From Azoarcus sp. PA01 (GTDB taxonomy: Bacteria; Pseudomonadota; Gammaproteobacteria; Burkholderiales; Rhodocyclaceae), in the NCBI GenBank assembly GCA_001274695.2, contig LARU01000001.1, forward strand, positions 1 to 64,000: a DNA stretch of 64,000 nt, written 5' to 3'. A model generated the notes under the pieces. It had not been told where the DNA came from. It was given only the letters and a program-made list of their open reading frames with translations, and made no database searches. The position numbers and the translations under genes are program-made. This document shows positions 37,032 to 46,273 of this stretch, piece after piece. Positions within the stretch are counted from its first letter, which is position 1, and each line of letters begins with the position of its first letter.

Positions 37032-38463
37032 GGAGCTATCGTCAGGACTGGTGTATGAGCAGATCTTGATATGAAGACTTGATGAGGCGGCGTGCCTCTG
37101 CTGAGAATGGTTTGTCGAGAACGATTTTCAGCAACCACGGAGGTCACGCCATGAAGAAGGATACGAGTAGGCAGTCGGTTGAGCAATCGGAGGTGGGTCT
37201 GTCGCTGGAGGAACTGATCCGACGGGGTGCGCGCGATCTGATCCAGAAGGCGATCGAGGTCGAGGTGCGGCAATTGTTGGCCGACTACGAGAACGTGAAG
37301 ATGCTGGGCGGGCAGAAGGCGGTGGTCAGGAACGGCTATCTGCCGGCCCGCGAAGTGCTCACGGCAGTCGGCAATGTGGAAGTGTGTGTGCCCAAGGTCC
37401 GTGATCGCTCGGGCAGCGGCGTGAAGTTCAATTCGACCCTGGTGCCGCCGTATGTTCGCCGCTCGGCGCGGGTGTCGGCCGCGCTGCCCTGGTTGTACCT
37501 GAAGGGCATTTCGACCGGCGACATGCGCGAGGCGCTCACGGTGCTGCTCGGCGAGGAGGCACGCGGGCTGTCGCCCAACGTGGTCAGCCGCCTGAAGGCC
37601 GAGTGGGCGAGCGACTACACCGACTGGATGAAACGGGATCTGTCCGATGCTCGCTACGTCTATTGGTGGGCTGACGGCGTGCACACCAGTCTGCGAGCCG
37701 AAGACGATGCCCGTCAGTGCCTGCTCGTGATCATCGGCGTCAAGCTCGACGGCACCAAGGAGTTGGTCACGGTCGGTGATGGACTGCGTGAATCCAAGGC
37801 ATCCTGGCTCGAACTGCTGCGCGACCTGAAGAACCGTGGGCTCGAACGGGGTCCTCGGCTGGCCGTAGGCGATGGCGCGTTGGGTTTCTGGGGCGCGCTC
37901 GACGAGACCTATCCCGAGACGCGACGCCAGCGTTGCTGGGTGCACAAGACCGCCAACGTCCTGAACGCGTTGCCGAAGTCGCTCCAGGCGAAAGCCAAAG
38001 CGGCCCTCCACGAGATCTGGATGGCGCCCACCCGCGCGCTGGCCGAGCAGGCGTTCAAGCAGTTCGTCGAGAGCTACCAGGCGAAATACCCGAAGGCGGC
38101 CGAAAAACTCATCAAGGACCGGGACGCGTTGCTCGCCTTCTACGACTTTCCTGCCGAACACTGGGTTCATCTGCGCACGACCAATCCAATCGAGTCGACC
38201 TTCGCCACCGTGCGTCACCGCACGACCCGCACGAAGAACTGCGTGACGCGCTCGACGTTCCTGGGCCTGTCCTTGAAGCTCGTGCAGGAAGCCGAGAAGT
38301 CGTGGCGCCGTATCAAGAAGGCCGAACGCATTGCCGAACTGATGCAGGGAGTCGTCTTTGCAGACGGGGTGCCGGTGAAAGAGCACGAGCAGGAACAGCA
38401 GCGGCTCGCCGCCTGATCGGTCATGCCGAGTGGATTTCATACACCAGACTTGACGATAGCTCC
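37032..38463 (+). mobile_element. IS256-family insertion sequence
   Basis: Ends GGAGCTATCGTCAGGACTGG (left) and GGAGCTATCGTCAAGTCTGG (right, reverse complement) are inverted repeats continuing to TGTATGA. No 8-bp target duplication is seen (GACGCCGT left, CGCTATCT right), in line with rearrangement at the left junction with IS5. Confidence 0.88.
37151..38416 (+). CDS. IS256-family transposase (mutator type)
   Basis: 421 residues from the ATG at 37151, which has GGAGG just upstream; longer starts would lie in the terminal repeat zone. Contains VYWWADGVHTSLRAEDDARQ (first D), RLAVGDGALGFWGAL (second D) and the RTTNPIESTFATVRHR segment (E). Intact, so the element may be mobile. Confidence 0.93.
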   Translation: MKKDTSRQSVEQSEVGLSLEELIRRGARDLIQKAIEVEVRQLLADYENVKMLGGQKAVVRNGYLPAREVLTAVGNVEVCVPKVRDRSGSGVKFNSTLVPPYVRRSARVSAALPWLYLKGISTGDMREALTVLLGEEARGLSPNVVSRLKAEWASDYTDWMKRDLSDARYVYWWADGVHTSLRAEDDARQCLLVIIGVKLDGTKELVTVGDGLRESKASWLELLRDLKNRGLERGPRLAVGDGALGFWGALDETYPETRRQRCWVHKTANVLNALPKSLQAKAKAALHEIWMAPTRALAEQAFKQFVESYQAKYPKAAEKLIKDRDALLAFYDFPAEHWVHLRTTNPIESTFATVRHRTTRTKNCVTRSTFLGLSLKLVQEAEKSWRRIKKAERIAELMQGVVFADGVPVKEHEQEQQRLAA

Positions 38464-38837
38464 CGCTATCTGAACATGACTCTGCTCGCCGAGCAGAAGA
38501 AGGAGGCGCTGCGGCTGGCCGCATGAACTGGCCGCCCGCTTTCAGCGCCGCTTCGGGCTACGCCCTGCGCGGCGCCGAAAGCGAAATGACATCAACCAAG
38601 CCGTGCTCACCCAATTTGCACAACTTGACGCACACAACTTGAGCGGCAGATGATCCACGCATTGCCGCCCGAAGCGGGCCTGAGGCCCAAGGTGGGCAAG
38701 GGCCGAGGTGCTGTCCGGGGCAAGATTGCTGGGATGACAGCACAGATCAGTTACCTGCATTGAATCTAGGCAGTCGCTGAAGGCCGGGATGGTTCAGAAT
38801 CTGCACTATGCATAAACCAGCTTTCTTGTGCCGACCG
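38464..38837. other. Intergenic stretch with a short orphan coding tail
   Basis: Right after IS256 a plus-strand frame reads YLNMTLLAEQKKEALRLAA and stops at 38524. It looks like the end of a gene whose start was lost when the IS arrived. From 38530 to 38837 I see no gene, repeat or clear regulatory motif. Confidence 0.3.
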
Positions 38838-39172
38838 CTAGCAGCGCCGGACTTGGGGATACTCAGCCTTTTTCCGCTGGATGATATCCAGCTCGATATC
38901 GAGCCCAAACCGATCCGCAAGAACTTCCGCCATCGTCTGGGGGATCTTGTTGTTACTGGCGTCTTCTGCAGCCAAGACCGGCATCAGCACTGGCCAGTCC
39001 TCCCCAACCACGGCCTTGATCTCGCTCACGATCAAAAACCGGTCCGCGAGAATCAACGCGGCTTCGGGGTCGCCGGACTTGGCAGCCCTGTATCGGGTTC
39101 ATCCTTCAACGCGCCCAAGCCTCCGTTGCGGATGACCTTGGGAAAATTTCCCCACGGTGCACGCTCGCCCAT
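38838..39172 (-). pseudogene. Plasmid phosphoribosyltransferase-like protein, frameshifted and truncated
   Basis: The N-terminus (GERAPWGNFPKVIRNGGLG) is in one frame; after about 39085 another frame gives YRAAKSGDPEAALILADRF and VLMPVLAAEDASNNKIPQTM, a pattern of plasmid-borne phosphoribosyltransferase-like proteins. The usual pyrophosphate-binding loop and C-terminus after DIELDIIQ are absent. A KorB box lies just upstream, so it was once part of the plasmid regulon. Confidence 0.5.
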
Positions 39173-39200
39173 TCCCAACCCACTCACGCCGACCTCCCGT

Positions 39201-39213
39201 TTTAGCCGCTAAA
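39201..39213. promoter_or_regulatory. KorB operator TTTAGCCGCTAAA
   Basis: Exact match to the IncP-1 KorB operator consensus TTTAGCSGCTAAA, inside TTTTAGCCGCTAAAA. Lies between the kfrB-like gene and the phosphoribosyltransferase-like remnant, 29 bp before the latter's start. KorB bound here would repress or load for partition. Confidence 0.85.
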
Positions 39214-39215
39214 AG

Positions 39216-39563
39216 CTACCGAGAGCGCCCTCGACTGAGCTGGACCGTTTCGGCGGACACGCTGGCCTTGCCTTGCGCGTCGTAGCTGATACTTCTGGCG
39301 CTCCCAATTTCCGGTGTTTTATCGAAGTCTGAGCGATCGTGCATGACGTAGTTCTTGCCTACTTGCTGGTATACGTGCTCCTTGTCGGCATGAAGGATTA
39401 CGCCGCTGTGGGCGGCGGCCTTGTCTGCTCGGCTAGCAAGATACAAGTTGTATATACCGGGCCTCAAAGCCCCGGCCTTATCGACTTTGTCGGTGTACCA
39501 CTGGCCTTCTCGCTCGTTCTGAACGATCCGCGAACCATTCATCACAAGAAGTCTTTGTTTCAC
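39216..39563 (-). CDS. KfrB-like plasmid protein
   Basis: 115 residues. The opening RLLVMNGSRIVQNEREGQW and the RPGIYNLYLA segment are typical of the KfrB domain found on conjugative plasmids and at the end of some relaxases. Function is linked to plasmid segregation or conjugation but poorly defined. Downstream of korB on the same strand. Confidence 0.65.
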   Translation of the reverse strand: MKQRLLVMNGSRIVQNEREGQWYTDKVDKAGALRPGIYNLYLASRADKAAAHSGVILHADKEHVYQQVGKNYVMHDRSDFDKTPEIGSARSISYDAQGKASVSAETVQLSRGRSR

Positions 39564-39846
39564 TAAGAGCCCCCCTTTGAGTTAGGTCGACAATTCTATG
39601 TTTTATCGGTCTTGTTAACGAAAACGGTTCGCGACTGCGCTCTCACCTGACTCGTGTATAGAAAGCGGGTCGGAGCTGTCTATCTGATCACTAGGACCGC
39701 TCGATCTGCCGGATCGCACTCGACGAGGTCGAGGCAAACCTTCCGATCGACGCTCTCCATGCCATCGCCAAGCTCAGTCGTTCAGTGTCGAGGATCAGCG
39801 CGTTTGCGTCGAACCGCCACACCGGCGAGGGCCTGCTCAAGTATCG

Positions 39847-40480
39847 TCAGCGCCCCTTGCCACCGATCGCTTCCATCAGCTTTGCGTTCTGGGCTTGGAG
39901 TGTCTTGACCTGACCGGTAAGACCCGCGGCACTTTCGCGCGCCGCGGCGTCCTTTGTGACCGCGTCACGGTCCTTCTGCGCCCCTATCAGCTTGTCGGCG
40001 CAGCGCTGCGCCTCTTTCGCCACTTCCTTGCGGTGTTCCTGGCAAATCCTCGGCCGCGCTATATACAGCCTTCGAGGTCCGTTCCCGCCTGCTTCAGCTC
40101 GCTTCGAAGCTGCTCGGGCTCTTTCAGGTGATGAGCGCGCTCCTGATCCAGGAGCGCGCTCGCCCTCGCCATTTCGACCGCGTGTTGTTCGGCTGCAGCC
40201 TGAACGGCTTTCTCAGCCGCCCCCATCGTTCATGCTACTGCGGAATCTCGACGGTCTGCTTTTAGGATTTGGCGAGGGCCTCTTCCAGACGTTGTTGCAG
40301 GGTTTCGCGTTCCGCCTTGACCTGCTCGTGCTGCGCCTCGAGGTCATCGACGGTTTGCGCCGCATCGGCGAGCTCGCGCTCGGCCTGATCGCGCTGCTCG
40401 CCCGCGGCCCGCACCACCTCGGCAAGGCGGCGCTGAGCAGCTTTGACGGCCTCAGCCCGCCTTATCCGAGCCGCGTCCAT
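39847..40480 (-). pseudogene. Alanine-rich coiled-coil protein downstream of korB, broken
   Basis: Starts 5 bp after korB with AARIRRAEAVKAAQRRLAEV and is heptad-like throughout. The first frame ends at 40262. Coiled-coil sequence goes on in other frames (QAAAEQHAVEMARASALLDQ to an in-frame TAG near 40070, then AGLTGQVKTLQAQNAKLMEA to 39847). Probably a KfrA/KfrC-like plasmid protein. 39564-39846 contains nothing I can identify. Confidence 0.5.
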
Positions 40481-40484
40481 CCCG

Positions 40485-41519
40485 TCAGCCCTCGATCAGC
40501 GCGACGAGTTTCACCTGGATCAAGTCGGCCTCGAACTCCATTCCGTCATCCTCATACTTCAACCAGGCCCAGCCCTCGGCTGGCGGGCGCTTGTTGAGGA
40601 TCATCCGGGCAAGGCGGCCATCGTGCTCGACCTGGATGATCGCCTTCTTGAATTTATCTGAGTCAGCCTCCTTCTTCCCCTTCTTGGAATCCGACCCTTG
40701 CTCCCCTTCCTCGGCAGCAACGTCAGTCTTGCTGCTCATGGCGTCCACCGTATTCGGATTGGGCTCGTCCTCGTCACCATGCCGGCGCTTGTCCTCCAGG
40801 AACTCGCGCAGCAGTTTGACCGATCCCCGCGTCAGCTCCTGGCTGTCGTCGGCCAACCAGACGCCAACCTCTTCCGGGTTCTTCTTGAACGCCGTCACCA
40901 GTTCGTTGACCACGGTCACATCGTTGGCCCGGCCGGTGTTGAACGCCTTGGCGATCGGGTCGGGTAGATCGAGCAGCGTCACGTGCTGGGTCACGAACGC
41001 CGGAGACTTGCCAATCTCGCGGGCGATCTCACTTTTCTTCTTGCCAGTCGCCAGCTCGCGGCCGATGAAGTCCGCGATCTCGCGCGGGGTGAGTTCGTTG
41101 CGTTGGAGGTTCTCGATAACCTGGTCGGCGTGGTTGTAATCGTTGTCGATAAAGGCCGGAATGGTCGCTCTCTCGGCCCACTGCGACCCACGGTAGCGAC
41201 GGGCGCCGTGGTTGATGATGTAGCGCCCCTCAGCCTCCGGGTTCTCGCGCACTGAAATCGGTGACTTCACGCCCCGGTCTTTGATCGTCTGCCCAATCTC
41301 CGCGATGCTTTCGCGCGAGAAGCCGGGGTTGTCTGCGGTGCGGGGCTGGTTCGGATCTTCGTCGATCAGCTCCAAGGGCAACTCCAAGGGGCCCGCGCCG
41401 CGGGCAAGGGGCTCGGGTTCATTCAGGAGGCCCGACAGGTCACCGATGCTATCCAGGCCCAGCCCGGACGCCTGAGGCTGCTCGACGACCTTTTTCTTGG
41501 CGTTCTTAACGGCGGTCAT
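40485..41519 (-). CDS. korB: KorB, ParB-family partition and global repressor protein
   Basis: 344 residues, closely patterned on IncP-1 KorB: SGLGLDSIGDLSGLL near the start, LIDEDPNQPRTADNPGFSRE, the ParB motif INHGARRYRGSQWAE, and the helix-turn-helix SEIAREIGKSPAFVTQHVTL. Acidic linker (about 255-285) and C-terminal dimer domain follow. KorB binds the TTTAGCSGCTAAA sites seen here at 39201 and 42697 and works with IncC in partition. Adjoins incC end to end. Confidence 0.96.
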   Translation of the reverse strand: MTAVKNAKKKVVEQPQASGLGLDSIGDLSGLLNEPEPLARGAGPLELPLELIDEDPNQPRTADNPGFSRESIAEIGQTIKDRGVKSPISVRENPEAEGRYIINHGARRYRGSQWAERATIPAFIDNDYNHADQVIENLQRNELTPREIADFIGRELATGKKKSEIAREIGKSPAFVTQHVTLLDLPDPIAKAFNTGRANDVTVVNELVTAFKKNPEEVGVWLADDSQELTRGSVKLLREFLEDKRRHGDEDEPNPNTVDAMSSKTDVAAEEGEQGSDSKKGKKEADSDKFKKAIIQVEHDGRLARMILNKRPPAEGWAWLKYEDDGMEFEADLIQVKLVALIEG

Positions 41520-42286
41520 TACGCAATCTCCATCTTCGTGAATACATAGTCGGCAACGTCGCGGACTTCCTTCGCCGCCTTACGCGCTGCGGTTTTCTTG
41601 ATCTTCCAGACAGGTACGCCGCTCGCCAGAGCGTCGGCGATGCTGCTGCGAAGGCCGACGCTGGCCGGAATCATCAATTGCGGATACGCCTTGTGTAGCT
41701 CGTCCAAGTGCCGCACATGGCGGGGGTTTCTGGCGTCCACCTTACTCGGCATCATCCCGAGGAATTTCAGCTTGGTATTGACCTTGCGGACGTTCGCAAT
41801 GGTCGTGACCATCCTCTTGATGCCTTGGATGCTGTATGCCTCCAGCTCGATGGGCGACAGCACATAGTCAGCCGCGAAGAGTGCGGCCGCCATTCCGACG
41901 CCAAGCGAAGGGGCGGTATCCACCAGCACTACATCAAAGCCGCAATCGGCCAGGGCCACCACATTAGCCTTGAAGCTCGCGCTCGCCTCGGACACTCCGC
42001 GCTTCTCCATGTCCGCCAAACGGGCATCGGACGCGATCAAGTGAATAGCGGGCCCGTCCACGCGGCAAGTGAACCACTGTCGCAGGCTGTCAGCGTCTAG
42101 GTCGAACATCTGGCTCGCCAGATAGCCACTTTGGTGGCCCTGCAAGGTGAAGGACGCATTGGCTTGGGTGTCCAGGTCGATCACGGCAACCCGCAAGCCG
42201 CGCTCGAGGAAATCGAAGGCGACATGCACCACCGTCGAAGTCTTCCCGACGCCGCCCTTTTGGTTTGCCGTGACCATCGTTTTCAT
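41519..42286 (-). CDS. incC: IncC, ParA-family partition ATPase
   Basis: 255 residues from the ATG at 42286, which overlaps the korA stop (ATGA) and has AGGAA upstream; this corresponds to the short form IncC2. A GTG at 42325 would add 13 residues inside korA. Deviant Walker A KGGVGKTSTVVHVAFDF, the VIDLDTQANAS motif and Walker B VVLVDTAPSLG are present. Partner of KorB. Confidence 0.95.
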   Translation of the reverse strand: MKTMVTANQKGGVGKTSTVVHVAFDFLERGLRVAVIDLDTQANASFTLQGHQSGYLASQMFDLDADSLRQWFTCRVDGPAIHLIASDARLADMEKRGVSEASASFKANVVALADCGFDVVLVDTAPSLGVGMAAALFAADYVLSPIELEAYSIQGIKRMVTTIANVRKVNTKLKFLGMMPSKVDARNPRHVRHLDELHKAYPQLMIPASVGLRSSIADALASGVPVWKIKKTAARKAAKEVRDVADYVFTKMEIA

Positions 42287-42588
42287 GCTTTGGGTTCCTG
42301 TTTTTTCTTGGCGTCCTCGGCCCACTTCTTCACGATGAACGCCTGATGCTCGGGTAGTACTGCCGTGACTCGCTCAAATCCATCCGGTACGGCCTTGGTT
42401 ATGTGCGCCCCCCATACTCGTTCTACCGCTTGCCAGACTGCTCCCTTGGTCACGCCCAAGACTGTCACGTACTCGGCCTGTTTCTTCCCCTCGACCAGCA
42501 CACCCCAGGCGATTTCGCGGGTCTGCTTCCCGATTTCGAGGCCCTTAATGGCCTCCAGAAACTGCGCTTCGGTTAACCTCTTCTTCAT
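42283..42588 (-). CDS. korA: KorA (TrfB) transcriptional repressor
   Basis: 101 residues from the ATG at 42588 (KKRLTEAQFLEAIKGLEIG). Helix-turn-helix around VLGVTKGAVWQAVERVWG, and the conserved tail RVTAVLPEHQAFIVKKW. In IncP-1 plasmids KorA represses replication, transfer and control promoters together with KorB. It overlaps incC, forming korA-incC-korB. Confidence 0.95.
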   Translation of the reverse strand: MKKRLTEAQFLEAIKGLEIGKQTREIAWGVLVEGKKQAEYVTVLGVTKGAVWQAVERVWGAHITKAVPDGFERVTAVLPEHQAFIVKKWAEDAKKKQEPKA

Positions 42589-42650
42589 GATGATGGACTG
42601 CACTCATAACATTCCGCAGATGATTGAAATCAGCGACGCCAGCCGCCAAT

Positions 42651-42688
42651 CAGGCTGGTAAAAGTATAGCTATACTTTTACCAGCCTG
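42651..42688. promoter_or_regulatory. 38-bp perfect palindrome with KorA-type box, korA promoter
   Basis: The left half CAGGCTGGTAAAAGTATAG is followed directly by its exact reverse complement, 38 bp without mismatch. The centre GTATAGCTATAC (42664-42675) differs from the IncP-1 KorA operator GTTTAGCTAAAC by one base per half. It lies 63 bp before the korA start, so korA probably represses its own operon here. Confidence 0.8.
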
Positions 42689-42696
42689 TCAAATAT

Positions 42697-42709
42697 TTTA
42701 GCGGCTAAA
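42697..42709. promoter_or_regulatory. KorB operator TTTAGCGGCTAAA in the korA promoter
   Basis: Perfect KorB box, within TTTTAGCGGCTAAAA (42696-42710), next to the KorA-type palindrome. The paired arrangement matches the cooperative KorA/KorB control of the IncP-1 korA promoter. Confidence 0.9.
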
Positions 42710-42963
42710 ATTCCTCCTTAAGCGCTGCGTCAGAGCAGTCGTTTCCGCCCTAACGCGGCTCCAGTGGGCTTTCTGTCAACCCCGTCCCTACAGACCGTCC
42801 GCAGGCCGAACCTGCCATTGGTCATGCGTTCATCGTTACCCCTGGCGATCCCGCGCTGGCGTGATCGGTTCTCGCCTGCGGGCTTGGCGATGGACAAGGG
42901 CAGAAAAGACTTTCTTTCCCCAATCGGTCTTGTTCGGCGCTCGTGCGCCGGAGCCCTGCGGTT

Positions 42964-43113
42964 AGAGCGTGTTATGAACTTATGCAGCCGATATAGTTGA
43001 TGTTTTTTGATCGTTGTGAGCAGAAAACCCTACCCGAGCGATGTCACTGAAGGGGAATGGCATTTCGTGGCCGCGTTCCGGCTGGCGCTGGAAGCAAGTT
43101 CATAACACGCTCT
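42964..43113. mobile_element. 150-bp MITE with transposase start remnant
   Basis: Identical 18-bp inverted ends AGAGCGTGTTATGAACTT. Inside, a plus-strand frame reads SRKPYPSDVTEGEWHFVAA, the N-terminus of an IS5-type transposase, joined directly to the other end. So it is an internal-deletion derivative of a full IS. No clear target duplication. Confidence 0.85.
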
Positions 43114-43445
43114 GAGTCTCGCAGGCTGCCGAACGTAACAACCCTTCCAAGATCGAATCGTTCCGAGTCAGTCCATCAAATCTTCCTGACAGACGTGCAG
43201 CTCCATGAAAGCTACACTCCAGCTGATTGGTGAACGAAGTCAGAGCTGCAATGAGCGCGCGATGACGCCGTCACGTCGGTGTGTTGCCGTTTTGGCAAAA
43301 TGACGCGGTCGGCCCGCCGGATCTGAGCATCCGCCCACGAGGGCTGCGGGTACTTGCGGCAGTGTCCGTGTAGGAGAAAGACATAGCCATCAGCTCTGTA
43401 TTCTTCGGGTCGGGCTTACGCGAGAATCGTGCCGTACGTTTTGCG
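43114..43445. other. Upstream region of the two-component genes
   Basis: No gene. An AGGAGAAAG ribosome site lies at about 43372-43382, ahead of an in-frame ATA/ATC rather than ATG near 43383-43389. The true start of the kinase may therefore be there, with a mutated or misread start codon. TTTTGGCAAAA at about 43290 is a short palindrome of unknown meaning. Confidence 0.35.
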
Positions 43446-44471
43446 GTGATCTTCGCGGTTGCGATCGCGGTCATCGTCGCGGACTTCACGACATGGATCG
43501 AGCTCGACGTCGCCACAATCTACGGACTGCCTCTGGTCCTCGGCGGCGCGACACGTAGTCGAGTTCTGCTGTGGACCCTGACAGGATTGCTTATCGCAGT
43601 GACGTTCGTTGTATATGCACTGCAGGTCCCGGAGGGTTCATTCAGCTTGGCGGAGACCTTCTTCGTCAATCGCGTGCTCAACGCGGTTTCATTGCTGCTT
43701 CTGGCAGGCCTGCTGCACCTATGGATGAGATCCGCCGCGATCGGCGAAGCGCAAGCGGAACTCATCAAAGAGCAAAACGAGAAGTTGCAAGCTGCCAAGG
43801 CATCGCGCCGAATGGTTGAAGTTCAGGAAGCGGAGCGACGGGCACTGGCCAGTCAGCTGCACGATCTGGTTGGGCAGAAGCTGACTGCGCTCAGTATCAA
43901 TTTGACGATTGCCAAGAGTCAGCTGGCGCCGGGTCAGGCGGTGCAGATCGGGGCCCGATTGGACGATTCGCTAAAGATGGTCGAAGAGACTGCGCAGAGT
44001 ATTCGAGACGTCATGGCCGAACTGAGGCCGGCTGTCCTCGACGACTTCGGACTCGCACCCGTTTTGCGCTGGTACGCAGAGGAGTTCACCAAGCGAACCG
44101 GAGTGGCGACCTCAGTTGTTGAAGAGGGACGAGTTCGTCGGTTGACGCCAACGGCGGAGCACGCGCTCTTTCGCATGGCCCAGAACGCGCTCGCGAACGT
44201 GGCCAAGCACGCACGGGCGGACAAGGCTGTGCTGACCCTTCGCACGACGCCTCAGTCGATCTGCATGACCGTCGCCGACAACGGCGACGGCTTTGATCCG
44301 ACGACAGTTCATCAACCGGCCCGTGACCACGGCTGGGGCTTGATGATCATGCGCGAGCGCGCGGCTGCGGTCGGCGCGCACTTGAAGGTCGACTCGGCGC
44401 CGGGGCATGGAACCAGAGTTATCGTGACAATAAATGGGGATGCACGTGATCAAAGTCCTGCTCGCGGATGA
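43446..44471 (+). CDS. NarX-type sensor histidine kinase
   Basis: At least 341 residues from the GTG at 43446; homology-like sequence continues upstream (SGLRENRAVRFAV) to a ribosome site without a standard start codon. Membrane part with about four hydrophobic segments (up to residue 95), a coiled-coil linker, HisKA_3 with the phospho-histidine H139 in SQLHDLVGQKLTALS, and an HATPase domain (N box ALFRMAQNALANVAKHA, G box DNGDGFD). Overlaps its response-regulator gene, its likely partner. Signal unknown. Confidence 0.9.
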   Translation: MIFAVAIAVIVADFTTWIELDVATIYGLPLVLGGATRSRVLLWTLTGLLIAVTFVVYALQVPEGSFSLAETFFVNRVLNAVSLLLLAGLLHLWMRSAAIGEAQAELIKEQNEKLQAAKASRRMVEVQEAERRALASQLHDLVGQKLTALSINLTIAKSQLAPGQAVQIGARLDDSLKMVEETAQSIRDVMAELRPAVLDDFGLAPVLRWYAEEFTKRTGVATSVVEEGRVRRLTPTAEHALFRMAQNALANVAKHARADKAVLTLRTTPQSICMTVADNGDGFDPTTVHQPARDHGWGLMIMRERAAAVGAHLKVDSAPGHGTRVIVTINGDARDQSPARG

Positions 44472-45087
44472 TCACGCCGTGGTGCGTGACGGCCTGCGTG
44501 CCTTGCTCGAAGCGCAGCCTGGAATCGACGTGGTCGGGGACGTCGCGAATGGACGCGAGGCTGTGCGCGAAGCGCAAAGACTTCAGCCGGATGTGGCGAT
44601 CATGGACATTGCGATGCCCGACCTGAATGGAATCGAGGCGACGCTGCAAATGCAAGATGCTTGTCCATCAACGCAGATCCTGATTCTGTCCATGCATTCA
44701 ACGACGGAACATATTTTCCGGGCCCTTCGGGCGGGTGCGCGCGGGTACCTGCTGAAGGACTCTGCTGGAGTCGAGGTGGTCGAGGCGGTGCGTGTCGTCC
44801 ACGCAGGGCGGCGCTATCTCAGTCAGAAGATCGCCGCGACCGTGATTGACGACTACATTGCCGAGCGCCACCGGACGAGCCCACTGGACAGCCTGAGTCG
44901 TCGCGAACGGCAAATTCTGCAGCTGATTGTGGAGGGGAAAACGAGTGCCGAGGTTGGAACCATGCTTTTTCTGTCGCCGAAGACGATCGATACCTATCGC
45001 AGTCGAATGATGCACAAGCTGGGTATCAGCGATCTTCCCAATCTCGTCAAATTCGCGATCCAGCACGGGATCACGCAACTCGACTGA
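44434..45087 (+). CDS. NarL/LuxR-type response regulator
   Basis: 217 residues, overlapping the kinase end by 38 bp; an ATG two codons later (44440) is equally possible. Receiver domain with acidic pair DD 12-13, phospho-acceptor D58 in VAIMDIAMPD and lysine in LLKDSAG. C-terminal LuxR helix-turn-helix (LSRRERQILQLIVEGKTSAE, then LSPKTIDTYRSRMMHKL). Probably activates the nearby stress/metabolic genes. Confidence 0.93.
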   Translation: MGMHVIKVLLADDHAVVRDGLRALLEAQPGIDVVGDVANGREAVREAQRLQPDVAIMDIAMPDLNGIEATLQMQDACPSTQILILSMHSTTEHIFRALRAGARGYLLKDSAGVEVVEAVRVVHAGRRYLSQKIAATVIDDYIAERHRTSPLDSLSRRERQILQLIVEGKTSAEVGTMLFLSPKTIDTYRSRMMHKLGISDLPNLVKFAIQHGITQLD

Positions 45088-45136
45088 GCGCGAGTTGCCC
45101 ATTCAAATCGGTGGAAGCACAAGAAGGAGCAACGCC

Positions 45137-46273
45137 GTGGCAGGGAGTCTCGATTTTCCGGTGCGGCCCGGTACCCGGCGCGTCGCCCTGGTGTTACAAG
45201 GAGGCGGCGCCTTGGGTGCATACCAGGTGGGGGTGTTTCAGGCGCTCGACGAGCATGGATTCACACCGGATTGGGTGGGCGGCACGTCGATCGGCGCGAT
45301 CAACGGGGCGATCATCGCCGGCAACCCCCCTGGCCAACGCCTCGAATCTCTGAAGCGTTTCTGGAATGCCGTGGTGCATGAGGATCCAGTCGACTTGCGC
45401 AGACTGCCAGACGTCGTGCGCCAGACCTACAGCTACTGGACGGCGATAGCCTCCATGATCGGCGGAAGACCGCATTTCTTCTCACCTCACCCATTCCTGC
45501 CGTTCGGCGTCGGCAATGCAGGATCGGCAGATACCGCAAGCTTCTACGATACCGGTCCGTTGCGTGAATCCTTGCTGGAGAGCCTCGATTTCGAGTATCT
45601 GAACAACGGATCCATACGTTTCAGCCTCGGAGCGGTGCATGTCGCGAGCGGCCGACTACGCTATTTCGATAATTCACTCCAGCGCATCGGCATCGAGCAC
45701 ATCCTGGCCAGCAGCGCGTTACCCCCGGCCTTTCCTCCCGTACTGGTCGATGGCGAGCTGTACTGGGACGGCGGGGTCTACTCAAACACGCCGCTCGATG
45801 TGGTGCTCGACGATTATCCGCGAGTCAATACGCTGTGCTTCATGGTTGACCTGTGGAGCGCGTGCGGTCACGAGCCTCATTCGATCAGCCAGACCCTGGA
45901 CCGACAGAAGGACATCATGTACGCGAGTCGTTCCGACCGCAACGTAGAGACTTACGAGGCGATGCACAATCTGCGTCGAGTGATTCGCGAGCTTTATGGC
46001 CAGTTGTCGGAGGCAAAGCGCAAGGATCCGAAAATGCGAAAGCTCGCGGAACGGGGGTGCCACACGACCATGGACATCGTGCATCTGGGCAACCGGGACC
46101 GGGGCTGGGAGCTCGCGAGCAAGGACATCGATTTCTCCCGCACCGCCATCGACGAGCGCTGGCAACTCGGCTACGCCGACGCGACGAGGGTGCTGGATCG
46201 GGCGGCGTGGATGGATCCGGTCGATCCGCTGGTCGGCGTGGTCGTGCACCGGATGCCGACCCTCACTGCATGA
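45137..46273 (+). CDS. Patatin-like phospholipase with DUF3734 C-terminus
   Basis: 378 residues from the GTG at 45137, preceded by AAGGAG; the upstream TTG has no ribosome site. Oxyanion motif [10 protein letters not shown], nucleophile motif GGTSIGAI (GxSxG) and the DGG of the catalytic dyad in [13 protein letters not shown]. The tail (about 260-378) is DUF3734. Such proteins often sit next to 3-hydroxybutyrate dehydrogenase genes, as here, and may act on membrane lipid or polyhydroxyalkanoate surfaces. Confidence 0.92.
   Translation: MAGSLDFPVRPGTRRVALVLQGGGALGAYQVGVFQALDEHGFTPDWVGGTSIGAINGAIIAGNPPGQRLESLKRFWNAVVHEDPVDLRRLPDVVRQTYSYWTAIASMIGGRPHFFSPHPFLPFGVGNAGSADTASFYDTGPLRESLLESLDFEYLNNGSIRFSLGAVHVASGRLRYFDNSLQRIGIEHILASSALPPAFPPVLVDGELYWDGGVYSNTPLDVVLDDYPRVNTLCFMVDLWSACGHEPHSISQTLDRQKDIMYASRSDRNVETYEAMHNLRRVIRELYGQLSEAKRKDPKMRKLAERGCHTTMDIVHLGNRDRGWELASKDIDFSRTAIDERWQLGYADATRVLDRAAWMDPVDPLVGVVVHRMPTLTA

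Noticed and set aside
36521..38524. 667-residue frame on the minus strand across the IS256 element
   Set aside because: It is the antisense of the IS256 transposase joined to the start of the dead IS5 transposase; only the last part is real transposase sequence.
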